Of a DNA stretch of 64,000 nt, positions 17,994-29,500 are shown piece by piece (position 1 is the first letter of the stretch; the number at the start of each line of letters is the position of its first letter). This DNA comes from Mycobacterium xenopi (GTDB lineage Bacteria > Actinomycetota > Actinomycetes > Mycobacteriales > Mycobacteriaceae): the NCBI RefSeq assembly GCF_009936235.1, contig NZ_AP022314.1, positions 1,922,001-1,986,000 of the forward strand, written 5' to 3'. A program made the position numbers and the translations under genes. The notes below the pieces were generated by a model. That model was not told where the DNA came from. It saw only the letters and a list, made by a program, of their open reading frames with translations, and did not search any database.

Positions 17994-20900
17994 GTGGTGG
18001 GTGCCGCTGCGACTCGCGAGGCCATCCGTGCGGAGGTCGCGGAACTGCTCGGCATCAGCCCACACGTTCTCGATCCCGGCAGCAACCTGATCGGGCAGGG
18101 GCTTGATTCCATCCGGATGATGGCGCTCTCGGGTCGCTGGCGTCGCCGTGGGGTCGACGTCGACTTCGCCGCACTGGCTGCCACACCGACCATCGAGGCG
18201 TGGTCGCAGCTGGTGTCGACGGCGCTGCAGGGTGCCGGTGCACCGGCGGCCGACGATCCGGTGATCCCGCAGCCTGACACGCCCGACGTGTTTCCACTCG
18301 CGCCGATGCAGCACGCGATCTGGGTGGGCCGCCAGCACAACCAGGAACTAGGTGGGGTCGCCGCTCATTTGTACGTTGAATTCGATTGCGGCGCTATCGA
18401 TCCCGAACGGCTACGCACCGCGGCCGCCGCGTTGGCAAGGCGTCACCCGATGCTGCGGGTGCGGTTCTTGCCCGACGGCACGCAGCGGATCGATCCCGCG
18501 GCCCAGCTCGGTGTCGTCGTGCACGACTTCACCGACCTTGACCCCCACACCGTTGAGCACCGTCTCACCGAGATCCGGCAGACCAAATCGCACCAACAGC
18601 TCGACGGCCAGGTGTTCGAGCTCACTTTGTCGTTGCTGCCCGGGCAGCGCTGCCGCCTGCACGTCGACCTCGACATGCAGGCCGCCGACGCGATGAGCTA
18701 CCGGACCCTGATGGCCGACCTGGCGGCGCTCTACCGCGGCCGGCGACTGCCCGAGCTGCACTACACCTACCGCGAATACCGCCACGCCGTCGCCCGCCAG
18801 GAGGGCGCCCCGCAACCGGCCCGCGACGCCGACCGCAAGTGGTGGGCCCAGCGCATCCCGGAGCTGCCGGACCCGCCGCAGCTGCCCGTGGCGCCGGCAC
18901 CCGACCTGTCCGGCAGCGCCCGGCGCTGGCACTGGCTGGACCCGGCCACCTGCGCGGCGTTGTTCGCCGGTGCCCGCGCCCGGGGCATCACCCCGGCGAT
19001 GGCGCTGGCCGCGTCGTTCGCCCACACCCTGGCGCGCTGGTCGGGCAGCCAGCGGTTCCTGCTCAACGTCCCGCTGTTCGGTCGCCAGCCGCTGCACCCC
19101 GACGTGGACCGGGTGGTCGGCGACTTCACGTCCTCGCTGCTGCTCGACATCGATCTCGCGCAGGCCACCACGCCGGTAAAGCGAGCGCACGCCGTGCAGG
19201 ACGCGATGCGCACGGCGGCCGCGCATGCCGCCTATCCCGGGCTATCCGTACTGCGCGACCTCGGCCGCCACCGCGGCACCCAGTTTCTGGCGCCGGTGGT
19301 GTTCACCAGCGCGCTGGGGCTCGGAGAGTTGTTCGCCGCCGACGTCATCGAAACGTTCGGCACCCCGGGATGGATCCTGTCGCAGGGCCCCCAGGTACTG
19401 CTCGACGCACAGGTCACCGAATTCGACGGCGGTGTGCTGGTGAACTGGGACGTCCGCGAGGGGGCGTTCGCGCCGGGAGTCATCGATGCCATGTTCGCCC
19501 ACCACCTCGACGAACTGCTCAGGCTGGCCGGCAGCGACGACGCGTGGGAGGCGGCCGGGCCCTCGGCGTTACCGGCGGCCCAGCGGGCGGTGCGTGAGGC
19601 ACGCAACAACCGCACCGCCACCCCTAGCGGGGAAGCGTTGCACGACGGGTTCTTCCGGGTGGCCGAGGCACGGCCCGACGCGCCGGCCGTCTACGCCAGT
19701 ACCGGCGATTTGAGCTACGGGCAGCTGCGCGGCCAGGCGCTGGCGGTGGCAGCCGCGCTGCAACGAGCCGGCGTGCGGGCGGGCGACACAGTCGCTGTGC
19801 TCGGACCCAAATGTGCCGAGCAGATCCCCGCGCTGCTGGGCATCCTGGCCGCGGGTGCGGCCTATGTGCCGGTCGGCGTCGACCAGCCGACAGAGCGGGC
19901 GGCGCGCATCCTCGCCACCGGCGCGGTCAGCGCGGCTCTGGTGTGCGGTGCCGACACGGCGAGGTTGCCGGTGCCCACAACGACGGTAAGCGAGGCGCTG
20001 CAGCGAGGCGTGCCCGAAACCCAGGATTTCCCAACGGTTTCCACCGAGCTGGCCTACGTGCTGTTCACGTCGGGTTCCACGGGCGAACCCAAGGGCGTCG
20101 AACTCACCCATGACGCCGCGATGAACACGGTGGAGTTTCTGAGCAGCCACTTCGACCTCGGGCCCAACGATCGCTGCCTGGCGCTGTCGGCGCTGGAATG
20201 CGACATGTCGGTGCTCGACATCTTCGCGACGCTGCGCGCAGGCGGAACGATCGTGGTGGTCGACGAGGCGCAGCGTCGTGACCCGGACAGGTGGGCGCAA
20301 CTCATCGACACCCATGGGGTGACCGTACTGAACTTTCTGCCGGGCTGGCTGGAGATGCTGCTGGAGGCCGGCCAGGGCCGGCTGTCTTCGCTGCGGGTGG
20401 TCGCCACCGGTGGTGATTGGGTACGGCCCGAGCTTGCCCGCCGGCTGAAATCTGAAGCGCCCCAGTTGCGGTTCGCCGGGTTGGGGGGCGCCACCGAAAC
20501 CGCTGTGCATGCCACGATCTGCGAAACGACCGATCCGCCGCCGGATTGGACTTCCGTGCCGTACGGCACGCCGTTTCCCAACATCGCCTGCCGGGTGGTC
20601 GACGCCTGGGGGGACGACTGCCCGGATTGGGTGGCCGGCGAACTGTGGGTCTCGGGCCGCGGTATTGCGAGGGGTTACCGCGGGCAGCCCGAGTTGACCG
20701 CCGAGCGCTTCGTCACCCACGGCGGCCGCACCTGGTACCGCACCGGCGACCTGGCGCGCTACTGGCCGGACGGGACCCTGCAGTTTGTGGGCCGGGCCGA
20801 TCACCGGGTCAAGGTCAGCGGCTACCGCGTCGAACTCGGCGAGGTGGAAGCCGCCTTGCGGCGAGTGCCTTCCGTGGTCGCCGCGGTCGCCGCCGCGGTG

Positions 20901-21482
20901 CCGGCAGCGGGGGGGTCAGACGTGCTGGCGGCCGCGGTGCAAGTCGATGACGAGCGGCTGACCGCGGGGGGGATACGCGAAAGCATGAGGAACTTTGTTC
21001 CCGCACATATGGTTCCGCGTCATCTGTCGCTCGTGGAGCACATCCCCTTCACGGCTGGCGGCAAGATCGACCGGCGCGCCGTCGCCGACAAGTTGGCCGC
21101 GAGCGTGGCTAGCGCGGCCGCGCCCGGCCGCCGTGCGGCGTCGACACCGGCCGAGGCCGCATTGGCGGCAATCATCGGTGAGGTGCTCGGCGTGGAGGAC
21201 GTCGGCGTCGACGACGACTTCTTCGCGCTCGGCGGGGATTCGGTGTCAGCGACTGCGGCCATAGCCCGGATCCGAACCTGGCTGGACGCACCAAGCGCAA
21301 TGGTCGCGGACATGTTCGCTGCCCGCACCGCGTCAGGCCTGGCCCGCCTGCTCAGCCGTCGCGAGGGCGAGTGCGGGCGCCTCGACAGCGTCGCCGAAAT
21401 CTACCTCGAAGTTGCCCGCATGGGCGCGCAGGAAGTCTTGTCGCACTCCGCAGCCCCTGGAATGGCACATGACCGTCGATAA
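17994..21482 (+). CDS. mbtB: Mycobactin NRPS MbtB (ArCP-Cy-A-PCP)
   Basis: An 1162-residue synthetase that joins salicylate to Ser/Thr and cyclises it to the hydroxyphenyl-oxazoline. Domains: aryl carrier with GLDSI (Ser39); cyclisation domain about 95-510 with DMQAADAMS, the DxxxxDxxS motif; adenylation about 545-1020 with [41 protein letters not shown] and AGGKIDR; and a carrier with ALGGDSVSAT near 1080. The GTG start has AAAGGAGG five bases upstream. M. tuberculosis MbtB (1414 residues, from memory) continues with a thioesterase domain that is missing here; a separate thioesterase gene follows with a 14-base overlap. Confidence 0.95.
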   Translation: MVGAAATREAIRAEVAELLGISPHVLDPGSNLIGQGLDSIRMMALSGRWRRRGVDVDFAALAATPTIEAWSQLVSTALQGAGAPAADDPVIPQPDTPDVFPLAPMQHAIWVGRQHNQELGGVAAHLYVEFDCGAIDPERLRTAAAALARRHPMLRVRFLPDGTQRIDPAAQLGVVVHDFTDLDPHTVEHRLTEIRQTKSHQQLDGQVFELTLSLLPGQRCRLHVDLDMQAADAMSYRTLMADLAALYRGRRLPELHYTYREYRHAVARQEGAPQPARDADRKWWAQRIPELPDPPQLPVAPAPDLSGSARRWHWLDPATCAALFAGARARGITPAMALAASFAHTLARWSGSQRFLLNVPLFGRQPLHPDVDRVVGDFTSSLLLDIDLAQATTPVKRAHAVQDAMRTAAAHAAYPGLSVLRDLGRHRGTQFLAPVVFTSALGLGELFAADVIETFGTPGWILSQGPQVLLDAQVTEFDGGVLVNWDVREGAFAPGVIDAMFAHHLDELLRLAGSDDAWEAAGPSALPAAQRAVREARNNRTATPSGEALHDGFFRVAEARPDAPAVYASTGDLSYGQLRGQALAVAAALQRAGVRAGDTVAVLGPKCAEQIPALLGILAAGAAYVPVGVDQPTERAARILATGAVSAALVCGADTARLPVPTTTVSEALQRGVPETQDFPTVSTELAYVLFTSGSTGEPKGVELTHDAAMNTVEFLSSHFDLGPNDRCLALSALECDMSVLDIFATLRAGGTIVVVDEAQRRDPDRWAQLIDTHGVTVLNFLPGWLEMLLEAGQGRLSSLRVVATGGDWVRPELARRLKSEAPQLRFAGLGGATETAVHATICETTDPPPDWTSVPYGTPFPNIACRVVDAWGDDCPDWVAGELWVSGRGIARGYRGQPELTAERFVTHGGRTWYRTGDLARYWPDGTLQFVGRADHRVKVSGYRVELGEVEAALRRVPSVVAAVAAAVPAAGGSDVLAAAVQVDDERLTAGGIRESMRNFVPAHMVPRHLSLVEHIPFTAGGKIDRRAVADKLAASVASAAAPGRRAASTPAEAALAAIIGEVLGVEDVGVDDDFFALGGDSVSATAAIARIRTWLDAPSAMVADMFAARTASGLARLLSRREGECGRLDSVAEIYLEVARMGAQEVLSHSAAPGMAHDRR

Positions 21483-22233
21483 CGTCCAGCGGGTGCCGGA
21501 CGCGTTCGCGGCCTGGATCAAGTACTTCCCGGGCCGGGACCGCCGGGCATGCCCCGGTGCCACCGTGGTTTTCCCGCACGCCGGCGCGTCCGCGGCCAGC
21601 TATCGACGGTTGGCGTTGGCGTTGGCGGCCGGCGCGGACACGTTCGTCGTCCAATACCCGCAGCGGGCCGAACGCATCAACGACCCCCCGGCCGAAACCG
21701 TGCACGACCTGGCCCGCGACCTGTTCGAGGCCGGGCCGTGGCAGCGGGTCACGCCGCTGCGGCTATTCGGCCACAGCATGGGGGCGGTCGTGGCCTTCGA
21801 ATTCGCCCGGGTCGCCGAACAGCGCGGCGTGCCCGTGCAAAAACTGTGGGTGTCCTCGGGCCCGGTGCCATCCGCGGTCGCCGGGCTGCCCGAGCTGCCG
21901 ACCAGCGGTCCGGAGTTGCTCGCCGATCTGACCGACCTGGGCGGGACCGACCCGCAGCTGCTCGCCGACGAAGAGTTCGCCGAGCTGGTGACCATCGCGG
22001 CCCGCAGCGACTACGCGGTGCTCAACCGATACCACTGCCCGGCAGGCGTGCGGATCCGCGGTGACATCCACGCCGTCGCCGGCCGCCATGACCACCGCGT
22101 CGACATCCGCTCGCTTCGGGAGTGGGCCGCCCACACCGAGGGTGCGTTCACGTTGTCGCTCTTCGACGGCGGGCACTTCTACGTCAACCAGCACATCGAC
22201 GCTTTGGCAAATCGAGTCATCACCGATGTCTGA
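21469..22233 (+). CDS. mbtT: Stand-alone thioesterase of the mycobactin cluster (MbtT type)
   Basis: A 254-residue alpha/beta hydrolase resembling type II thioesterases that clear misprimed carrier domains or act in trans. FPHAGASAASY is the typical N-terminal oxyanion region, GHSMGAVVAFEFA carries the nucleophilic serine, and the C-terminal GGHFY carries the catalytic histidine. The ATG at 21469 was chosen because similarity begins soon after; it overlaps the end of mbtB by 14 bases and the mbtC start by 8. It replaces, in position, the C-terminal thioesterase domain of M. tuberculosis MbtB. Free-standing MbtT is known from other mycobacteria such as M. smegmatis (from memory). Confidence 0.85.
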   Translation: MTVDNVQRVPDAFAAWIKYFPGRDRRACPGATVVFPHAGASAASYRRLALALAAGADTFVVQYPQRAERINDPPAETVHDLARDLFEAGPWQRVTPLRLFGHSMGAVVAFEFARVAEQRGVPVQKLWVSSGPVPSAVAGLPELPTSGPELLADLTDLGGTDPQLLADEEFAELVTIAARSDYAVLNRYHCPAGVRIRGDIHAVAGRHDHRVDIRSLREWAAHTEGAFTLSLFDGGHFYVNQHIDALANRVITDV

Positions 22234-23551
22234 TCAGCAGTCCGCTGCCTTGCCCGGCGACACCGATCCGATCGTCATCATCGGTATGGCCGTCGAGGCA
22301 CCCGGCGACATCGACACCGCGGAAGCCTATTGGGCGTTGTTGTCTCAGCAACGGGAGGCACTTGGCCCGTTCCCCACCGACCGGGGCTGGCCGATCCGCG
22401 ACCTGCTGGCCGGGTCATGTCGCGACGGCTTCAAGAAAATCCACGACAGCGGTGGATTTCTCACCGGCGCAGCCACTTTCGATCCGGCGTTCTTCGGCAT
22501 CTCACCGCGAGAGGCAACCACGATGGACCCGCAGCAGCGGGTGGCGCTGCGGGTTGCCTGGCGTGCGCTAGAGAACAGCGGCATCAATCCGGACGACCTG
22601 GCAGGGCAGAACGTGGGCTGCTATGTCGGTGCTTCCCCCACCGGATACGGGCCGGACATGGCCGAATTCTCCCGGCACAGCGGTCATCTGATCACCGGAA
22701 CCGCGTTGAGCGTGGTGTCCGGCCGGATTGCGTACACGCTCGGGTTGGCCGGTCCGGCGTTGACCGTCGACTGCTCCTGCTCTTCCGCGCTGGCCGCGTT
22801 GCACGTCGCCGTGCAGTCGCTGCGGACCGGTGACTGCGACATGGCGCTGACCGGTGGGGTGTGCGTGATGGGATCGCCTGGATACTTCGTGGAGTTCTCC
22901 AAACAGCACGCCTTGTCCGACGACGGCCACTGCCGGCCCTACAGTGCCCGCCCCAGCGGCACGGTATGGGCTGAAGGTGCGGCGATGTTTGTGCTGCAAC
23001 GTAAATCGGACGCGACGCGGGATGGCAGGCGGATTGTCGGCGAAATCAGGGCCAGCGCAGTGAACCAGGACGGACGAAGCGCCGGGCTCAGCGCTCCCAG
23101 CGCCGCAGCGCAGACCCGCCTGCTTCGGCGCGCGATGGCCCAGGCCGGGCTGCACCCCGACGACGTCGCGATGGTCGAGGGGCACGGCACCGGGACGCAG
23201 ATCGGGGATCGCATCGAGTTGCACTCGCTGTCGCAGACTTACGGTGACACCGAGCCCGGGCGCGGCGCGTTGCTGGGCTCGGTGAAGTCCAATGTGGGCC
23301 ACGCGCAAGCTGCGGCAGGAGGTCTGGGGCTGGCCAAGGTGCTGGTTTCAGCCGAACACGGCGCCGTTCCGGCTACCCTGCACGCCGACGAACCCAGCCG
23401 CGAAATCGATTGGGAAAGCCAGGGATTACGTCTGGCGCGGACACTGACGCCGTGGCCCGAGGTGGATGGGCAGCGGATCGCGGCGGTGTCGGCGTTCGGG
23501 ATCAGCGGCACCAACGCACACGTGATCGTATCGGTCCCGGCGGTGGCGTGA
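22226..23551 (+). CDS. mbtC: Mycobactin polyketide synthase, ketosynthase MbtC
   Basis: A 441-residue beta-ketoacyl synthase. The active-site cysteine is in VDCSCSSALAAL and the histidines are in EGHGTGTQIGD and VKSNVGHAQAAAG. It condenses the malonyl unit that becomes the beta-hydroxy acid of mycobactin, working with MbtD, which carries the other PKS domains. The ATG at 22226 overlaps the end of the thioesterase gene by eight bases, and the stop overlaps the mbtD ATG by one base (TGATG). Length equals that of M. tuberculosis MbtC within a few residues. Confidence 0.95.
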   Translation: MSDQQSAALPGDTDPIVIIGMAVEAPGDIDTAEAYWALLSQQREALGPFPTDRGWPIRDLLAGSCRDGFKKIHDSGGFLTGAATFDPAFFGISPREATTMDPQQRVALRVAWRALENSGINPDDLAGQNVGCYVGASPTGYGPDMAEFSRHSGHLITGTALSVVSGRIAYTLGLAGPALTVDCSCSSALAALHVAVQSLRTGDCDMALTGGVCVMGSPGYFVEFSKQHALSDDGHCRPYSARPSGTVWAEGAAMFVLQRKSDATRDGRRIVGEIRASAVNQDGRSAGLSAPSAAAQTRLLRRAMAQAGLHPDDVAMVEGHGTGTQIGDRIELHSLSQTYGDTEPGRGALLGSVKSNVGHAQAAAGGLGLAKVLVSAEHGAVPATLHADEPSREIDWESQGLRLARTLTPWPEVDGQRIAAVSAFGISGTNAHVIVSVPAVA

Positions 23552-26547
23552 TGTCGGCGTTGATATTGCCCGACGGCCGCATTCCTGTGCTGCTCAGCGC
23601 GCACGAACCAGATTTGGTCGGTCGGGATGCGGCGGCGATCCTTCGGTACGTGCAACGGCTTGAGCCCGGCGTACCCGCGGTGGCTGCCACGTTGCTACGG
23701 CTCCGGCGGGTGCGCCGCCACCGTGCGGTGGTGCGAGCAGCCGATCGCGCCGAGTTGGCCGCGGCACTGAGCAAACTGGCCGACGGTGACGAGCATCCGC
23801 TGGTCGCCACATCGTCGATAGCCGCCTGTCCGCGAATCGCGTTCGTGTGCCCCGGTCAGGGCAACCAGTGGCCGTCGATGGGTGCCGACGCCTATCGGCA
23901 GCTTCCGGCCTACCGGGCCGAGGCCGACAATTGCGCGGCGGCGTTCGTCGCGGCCGGACATTCCTCGCCACTGCCCTACCTACTCGGTGGCGCCGAGCAG
24001 GATTGGGCGCAGATCCAAATCCAAAGTGCCCAGTTCACCCACTGCGTCAGCCTGGCCCAAGTGTGGCGATCCTACGGAATACTGCCCACCGTCACGGTGG
24101 GACATAGCCTGGGCGAGGTGGCCGCAGCCTACCTGGCTGGTGTGATCTCCCTGTCGGATGCGGTTGCGATCGTGGCCGCCCGCGCCGCCGTCGTCGACCA
24201 GTTGCCGGGACGCTACGGCATGGCGGCGTTAGGAGTCGGTGTCGACGAGGCCGCTCGGCTGATCGGCGAAACGGCGGGCTGGCTGGAAGTCTCGGCGGTG
24301 AACGGACCGTCCTCGACCGTGGTTTCCGGTGACCGTGACGCCATCGAGGCTGTCGTTGGACTGGCCGAGCAGCGCGGTGCCTTCGCCCGCGCCATCGACG
24401 TCGACTACCCGGGGCACACTAGTGCGCTGGCACCCTTGCGGGACAAGTTCTCAGAGTTGCTGCCCGCGGCGCAATTCCTTGATGCGCCGGTAGAATTCGT
24501 CAGCTCTGCATGCGGGAAGGTGATTGGCGCCGGGGCCGACTTCAACGACTACTGGTGTCAAAACCTTTGCAACACGGTGCGGTTCGACCGGGCGGTGACC
24601 GCGGCTAGCGAACGCGGCGTCGACGCGTTCGTCGAACTGTCGGCGCACCCGTCGCTGCTGGCTGCCCTGGCCGACTTGGTCGACGAGTCGGCCGTGATCG
24701 TTGGCTCTGGGCGCCGCGACGAGCCCATTGCCGGCCAGCTTTCCGCCAACATCGCCGCGATGGCGGTCGCCGACCGCGGATACCGGTGGGGCGATTTGGC
24801 CGGTGTCGACGACCTCCCGCCACTGTCCGGATTCCCGAACGCGCCGATGAAGGCGATACACCTGTGGGCCAAGCGAGAACCGCTGCCGCCGGTTCCAGGA
24901 TCGGTGGTGACCGTGGCCGCTGAACGCTGGCAGTCGCGGCGCACGCCGCGGCCGAGCAACGTGAGGCGGCGGCGCATCGCGATTCTTAAGCCCGCGATAA
25001 CCGACACACCCTTACCTCGTCGTCTCGCCGACGCTGTTGCGGCTCACCAAGATTGCGAGCTGGCAGGCGTCGACGATGCAGAGATCGTCGTCGCGATTGC
25101 CCCCGCTCTGCTCGGACATGACGTGCGGGCCGCGGCGGCCGAGATCACCGCGCGCCCCGACATGGTGCTGCCCGACTACGCCAGCGCCGTCGGGCGAAGC
25201 GGCCGCAGTGTCTGGCTGGTCACTGTCGCCGGCGAGCAGGTCGAACCGGGCGATCCGGTCGGTCTGCCGGCGCAGGCGGCATTGGCTGCCATGCACCGCA
25301 GTGTCGGGTTCGAGTATCCCGACCACAGGTTCGCGCATCTGGACCTGCCGTCGCCTGATATCGACGCTGACACTGCGCGGGCCTGCGTCGACCTGGTGCT
25401 CAGCGACGCCGTCGAGGTGGCCGTGCGCGGCAGCCGCTGCTATGCCCGAACGCTGGTCGAGTGTCGTGATTCGGTTTCGGAGCGCGCGCTCGGTACGGCG
25501 GCGCTGGACAATGTGGTGATCACCGGCGGCAGCGGAGTCATTGGTCGCCGGTATGCCCGCCACTGCATCGAGCATGGCGCGCGAAGGCTGACCTTGTTGA
25601 GCCGCAAGGGCTTAAGCTCCGCTCAGCTCGACTGCTTGGCCGATGGCTACGCCGCGGAAGTGCACGCCCCGAGGTGCGACATCACCAATCGCGACGCGCT
25701 GTCCGCTGTTGCTGCCGAATACGCCGGTGACGGCGCGTCGCTGCTGGTCCACGCCGCCGGTGCAGCCAGTTTCGCGCCGCACGACCAGATCACGAGCGCA
25801 GATCTGGATCAGGTTTTCGCCGCGCGAATAACCGGGCTGGCCTCGATGGTGGAGTTGTGGCCGTTACGCCCGAACTCACGAGTCCTGTTGTGTTCCTCGG
25901 TATCTGGAGTTTGGGGTGGCCATTCGCACGTCGCGTACGCCGGGTCCAATCGAATGCTCGACGTGCTCGCCGGTCAATTGCGGGCCACTGGCCTGGATTG
26001 CACGGCGATGCGGTGGGGATTGTGGCGGGGCACCGAGATCGGCGGTGCCGACGAAATCGCCCGTGTCGAGCGGTCCGGTCTGGTCGCGATGGATCCCGAC
26101 GCGGCGATCACCGCAAGCCTGCGCCACCGCGGCGACGATCCGATCATCCTGGCCGCCGACTTCGACCGGTTGCGGGTGTTCTTTGAAACACGGGGCATGC
26201 CAATGCCGTTCACCGCACCAAGCCAGGAAGCGCAGCCGGTGGCCGACAGCGATGGACCCGAAGACAGGCCGGTCGCCGAGGTGGTGCGCGCGGAGCTGGC
26301 CGCGGCGTTGAGCCTGCCCGAGCCAGCTTCTGTCGACTTGGGCGCGGCGCTGATCGACCTGGGGGTGGATTCGCTGCTGGCACTCGACCTGCGCAAGCGG
26401 CTGCGCCGCCGCACCGGCCGCTCGGTTCCGCTGGCCAGGCTCCTCGGCGGCATCACCGGCACCGAGCTGATCGACGCTTTGCAGCCAGGGTCACAGCCCA
26501 AGCCGCCACCGGCGGCTGCAGAAGTGATAGAGACCGGAAAGGGTTGA
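23551..26547 (+). CDS. mbtD: Mycobactin polyketide synthase MbtD (AT-KR-ACP)
   Basis: A 998-residue multidomain PKS. The acyltransferase (about 90-400) has the catalytic serine in [14 protein letters not shown]. The ketoreductase (about 650-850) has the NADPH motif [15 protein letters not shown] and the catalytic SSVSGVWGG...YAGSN region. The acyl carrier has [11 protein letters not shown] near residue 935. With MbtC it makes a beta-hydroxyacyl chain for mycobactin. No dehydratase or enoylreductase is seen, fitting a hydroxy product. The start overlaps the mbtC stop by one base. Confidence 0.95.
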   Translation: MSALILPDGRIPVLLSAHEPDLVGRDAAAILRYVQRLEPGVPAVAATLLRLRRVRRHRAVVRAADRAELAAALSKLADGDEHPLVATSSIAACPRIAFVCPGQGNQWPSMGADAYRQLPAYRAEADNCAAAFVAAGHSSPLPYLLGGAEQDWAQIQIQSAQFTHCVSLAQVWRSYGILPTVTVGHSLGEVAAAYLAGVISLSDAVAIVAARAAVVDQLPGRYGMAALGVGVDEAARLIGETAGWLEVSAVNGPSSTVVSGDRDAIEAVVGLAEQRGAFARAIDVDYPGHTSALAPLRDKFSELLPAAQFLDAPVEFVSSACGKVIGAGADFNDYWCQNLCNTVRFDRAVTAASERGVDAFVELSAHPSLLAALADLVDESAVIVGSGRRDEPIAGQLSANIAAMAVADRGYRWGDLAGVDDLPPLSGFPNAPMKAIHLWAKREPLPPVPGSVVTVAAERWQSRRTPRPSNVRRRRIAILKPAITDTPLPRRLADAVAAHQDCELAGVDDAEIVVAIAPALLGHDVRAAAAEITARPDMVLPDYASAVGRSGRSVWLVTVAGEQVEPGDPVGLPAQAALAAMHRSVGFEYPDHRFAHLDLPSPDIDADTARACVDLVLSDAVEVAVRGSRCYARTLVECRDSVSERALGTAALDNVVITGGSGVIGRRYARHCIEHGARRLTLLSRKGLSSAQLDCLADGYAAEVHAPRCDITNRDALSAVAAEYAGDGASLLVHAAGAASFAPHDQITSADLDQVFAARITGLASMVELWPLRPNSRVLLCSSVSGVWGGHSHVAYAGSNRMLDVLAGQLRATGLDCTAMRWGLWRGTEIGGADEIARVERSGLVAMDPDAAITASLRHRGDDPIILAADFDRLRVFFETRGMPMPFTAPSQEAQPVADSDGPEDRPVAEVVRAELAAALSLPEPASVDLGAALIDLGVDSLLALDLRKRLRRRTGRSVPLARLLGGITGTELIDALQPGSQPKPPPAAAEVIETGKG

Positions 26548-26555
26548 GACGACGC

Positions 26556-29500
26556 GTGACTGACACCGATAGCCGGCTCGAGGAGCAGCGCCTGGAGTTG
26601 CTGCGGCGCAAGCTGGCCGAGAAAGGCCTGCTGTCCGAACCGGGCACGGCCACTGACGGCGGACGCCCTGCCATGTCCGACGGCCAGCGCCGGATGTGGT
26701 TCGTGCAGTCGGTCGACCCTACAGGTGCACTGCTCAACGTCTGCGTGTCCTACCGTATCACCGGCGCGGTGGACGTGGCTCGGTTACATCGCGCGGTAGA
26801 TGCCGTCGCGATGCGGCACCCGCTGCTGCGCACCACCTACCACACCGCAGACGACGGCGAGGCGTACCCGATCACCCACGAGGATCTGCGGCCCGGCTGG
26901 GCGCTGCACGACCTGTCCGGGCTCGGCGATCAGGCCCGGCGGTTGCGACTGGAAGTGTTGGCGCAGCGGGAGTTTCGCCGCCCGTTCGACTTGACGGCAG
27001 AAGCGCCGCTGCGCATCACCCTGGTGCGTCTCGGGCCCGACGAGCTGATGCTGCTGCTGACTGCGCACCACATTGCCTGGGACGACGGATCGTGGGTCCC
27101 GTTCTTCACCGACTTGACACGAGCCTACGTTGACCCGGAGGCACTGGACGGCACGGTGTCGGTGCCGCGTGAGCGCGCCGGCAACCTGGACGAGGACCTC
27201 GCCTACTGGCGGGCGCTGATGTCGGATCTGCCGGAGCCGCTTGAACTTCCGGGACCTCACGGTTCGGCGGTGCCTACTACCTGGCGCTCCCAGCTGGCAG
27301 CGACACGATTGTCACGGGCGACAGTTGACCGGGTGAGTGCGCTGGCCCGTGCGAGCGGCGCTACGCCGTATATGGTGCTGCTCGCCGGGTTCACCGCACT
27401 GGTGCACCGCTACACCCACGCCACCGACTTTTTGATCGCCGCCCCGGTGCTGAACCGTGGGGCGGGGACCGAAGGCGTGATCGGCTATTTCGGCAACACC
27501 GTGGTGTTGCGGGCGCAGCCGCAGTCTCGGCAGACCTTCCGCGAATTGCTGGATCAAACCCGCGAAACGGCGGCGGGTGCGTTCGCCCACCAGCGGGTGA
27601 ACCTCGACTGGCTGGTACGCGAATCCAACCCCGATCGCCGCCACGGCGCCGAGCGGATGACCCGGGTGGGGTTTGGCATGCGGGAAGCCGACGGCGGAGC
27701 TTTCTGCCTGCCCGGCGTGCGATGCGAGCGCGCTGATCTGCGCGGCCAATTCAGTCAGTTGCCGTTGAACTTCATGGTCGAAATGGACGATGATGGCGCG
27801 CTCGTCGAAGCCGAGTATCTGGTGGAGGTGCTCGATGGCGGGCTGGTGCACCAGCTGCTGAACCACTACACGGTCCTGCTCGAGAGTGCACTGGCCCACC
27901 CCGACGCCGCATTATTTCAGCTCGCACTCTTGGGTGAAGCCGACGCCGGCTGGCTGCGCCGCGTCTCGGGTGGCGAGAATTTCAGCACGGCCCCAACCAC
28001 GTTGCCCGCGTTAGTCAGCCAGCGCGCCTCGATGAAACCCGATGCCGTAGCGGTGGTGTACGAGGGACGCCAATACAGCTACAACGAAATCAACCAGCAA
28101 GCAAACCGGGTGGCGCACTGGCTAATCGAACAGGGCATCGGCACCGAGGACCGAGTCGCGGTGCTGCTGGACAAATCTCCCGAGCTGGTCATCACGGCGC
28201 TGGGCGTCCTCAAGGCCGGGGCGGTGTACCTGCCTGTCGATCCCACCTATCCCGACGACCGGCTCTCGTTCATCCTCGGCGACGCGGACGCCAAAATTGT
28301 GCTGCGCGAACCAGTCCCGGGCCTGTCGCAATACTCGCCGGAAAACCCCACCCGCCTGGTTCGGCCCTTGCATCCCGACAACACCGCCTACCTGATCTAC
28401 ACCTCGGGTTCGACCGGCTTGCCCAAGGGCGTACCGGTGCCGCACGCACCGATCGCCGAGTACTTCGTGTGGTTCGGCGACGAATATCAGGTCGACGAAA
28501 CCGACCGGCTGCTGCAAGTCGCTTCACCTAGCTTCGACGTGTCCATCGGGGAAATTTTCGGCACCTTGATTTGCGGTGCGCGCCTGGTGATCCCCCGTCC
28601 GGACGGGCTGCGCGACGTTGGTTACCTCACGGATCTGCTGCACCGCGAGGGGATCACCTCGATGCACTTCGTGCCGTCGCTGCTTGGTCTGTTCCTGTCG
28701 CTGCCCGGCGTCTATCAATGGCGTACGCTGCGCCGCGTACCAATCGGCGGGGAAGCGCTGCCCGGCGAGATTGCGGACAAATTCCACGCCACCTTCGATG
28801 CATCGCTGTACAACTTCTACGGGCCCACCGAAACCGTGGTCAATGCCACCAGCTATCCGGTGGAGGGCGCGCAAGGCACCCGGATTGTGCCGATCGGCCG
28901 GCCCAAGATCAACACCCAGGTGCACCTGCTAGACAATGCGCTGCAGCCGGTGCCCGTCGGGGTGATCGGCGAAATCTACATCGGCGGAACGCATGTGGCG
29001 CACGGTTACCATCGACGGCCAGCGCTGACCGCGGAACGCTTCGTGGCTGACCCGTTCAATCCCGGTGCCCGGTTGTATCGCTCCGGGGACTTGGCCCGCC
29101 GCAACGCAGACGGGGATATCGAGTTCGTCGGGCGCGCCGATGAGCAGGTCAAGATCCGCGGCTTCCGCATCGAGCTCGGTGAGGTCGCTGCCGCGATCAC
29201 GGTCGACCCCAGCGTCGGGCAGGCCGTCGTGGTCGCCGCGGATCTGCCGCAGCTGGGCAAGAGCCTGGTCGGCTACGTCACCCCTGCCGACGGTGCCGGC
29301 ACGGACAGCGTCGACGTCGAGCGCATCCGCGCCTGGGTGGCCGCCGCGCTGCCGGATTACATGACGCCGGCCGCCTATGTTGTGCTTGACGAAATCCCGA
29401 TCACGACACACGGCAAGATCGATCGGGATTCCCTGCCGCAGCCACAGATCACGGCCACCGTCGACTACCGCGAGCCGACCACGCCGACTGAATCCCGGAT

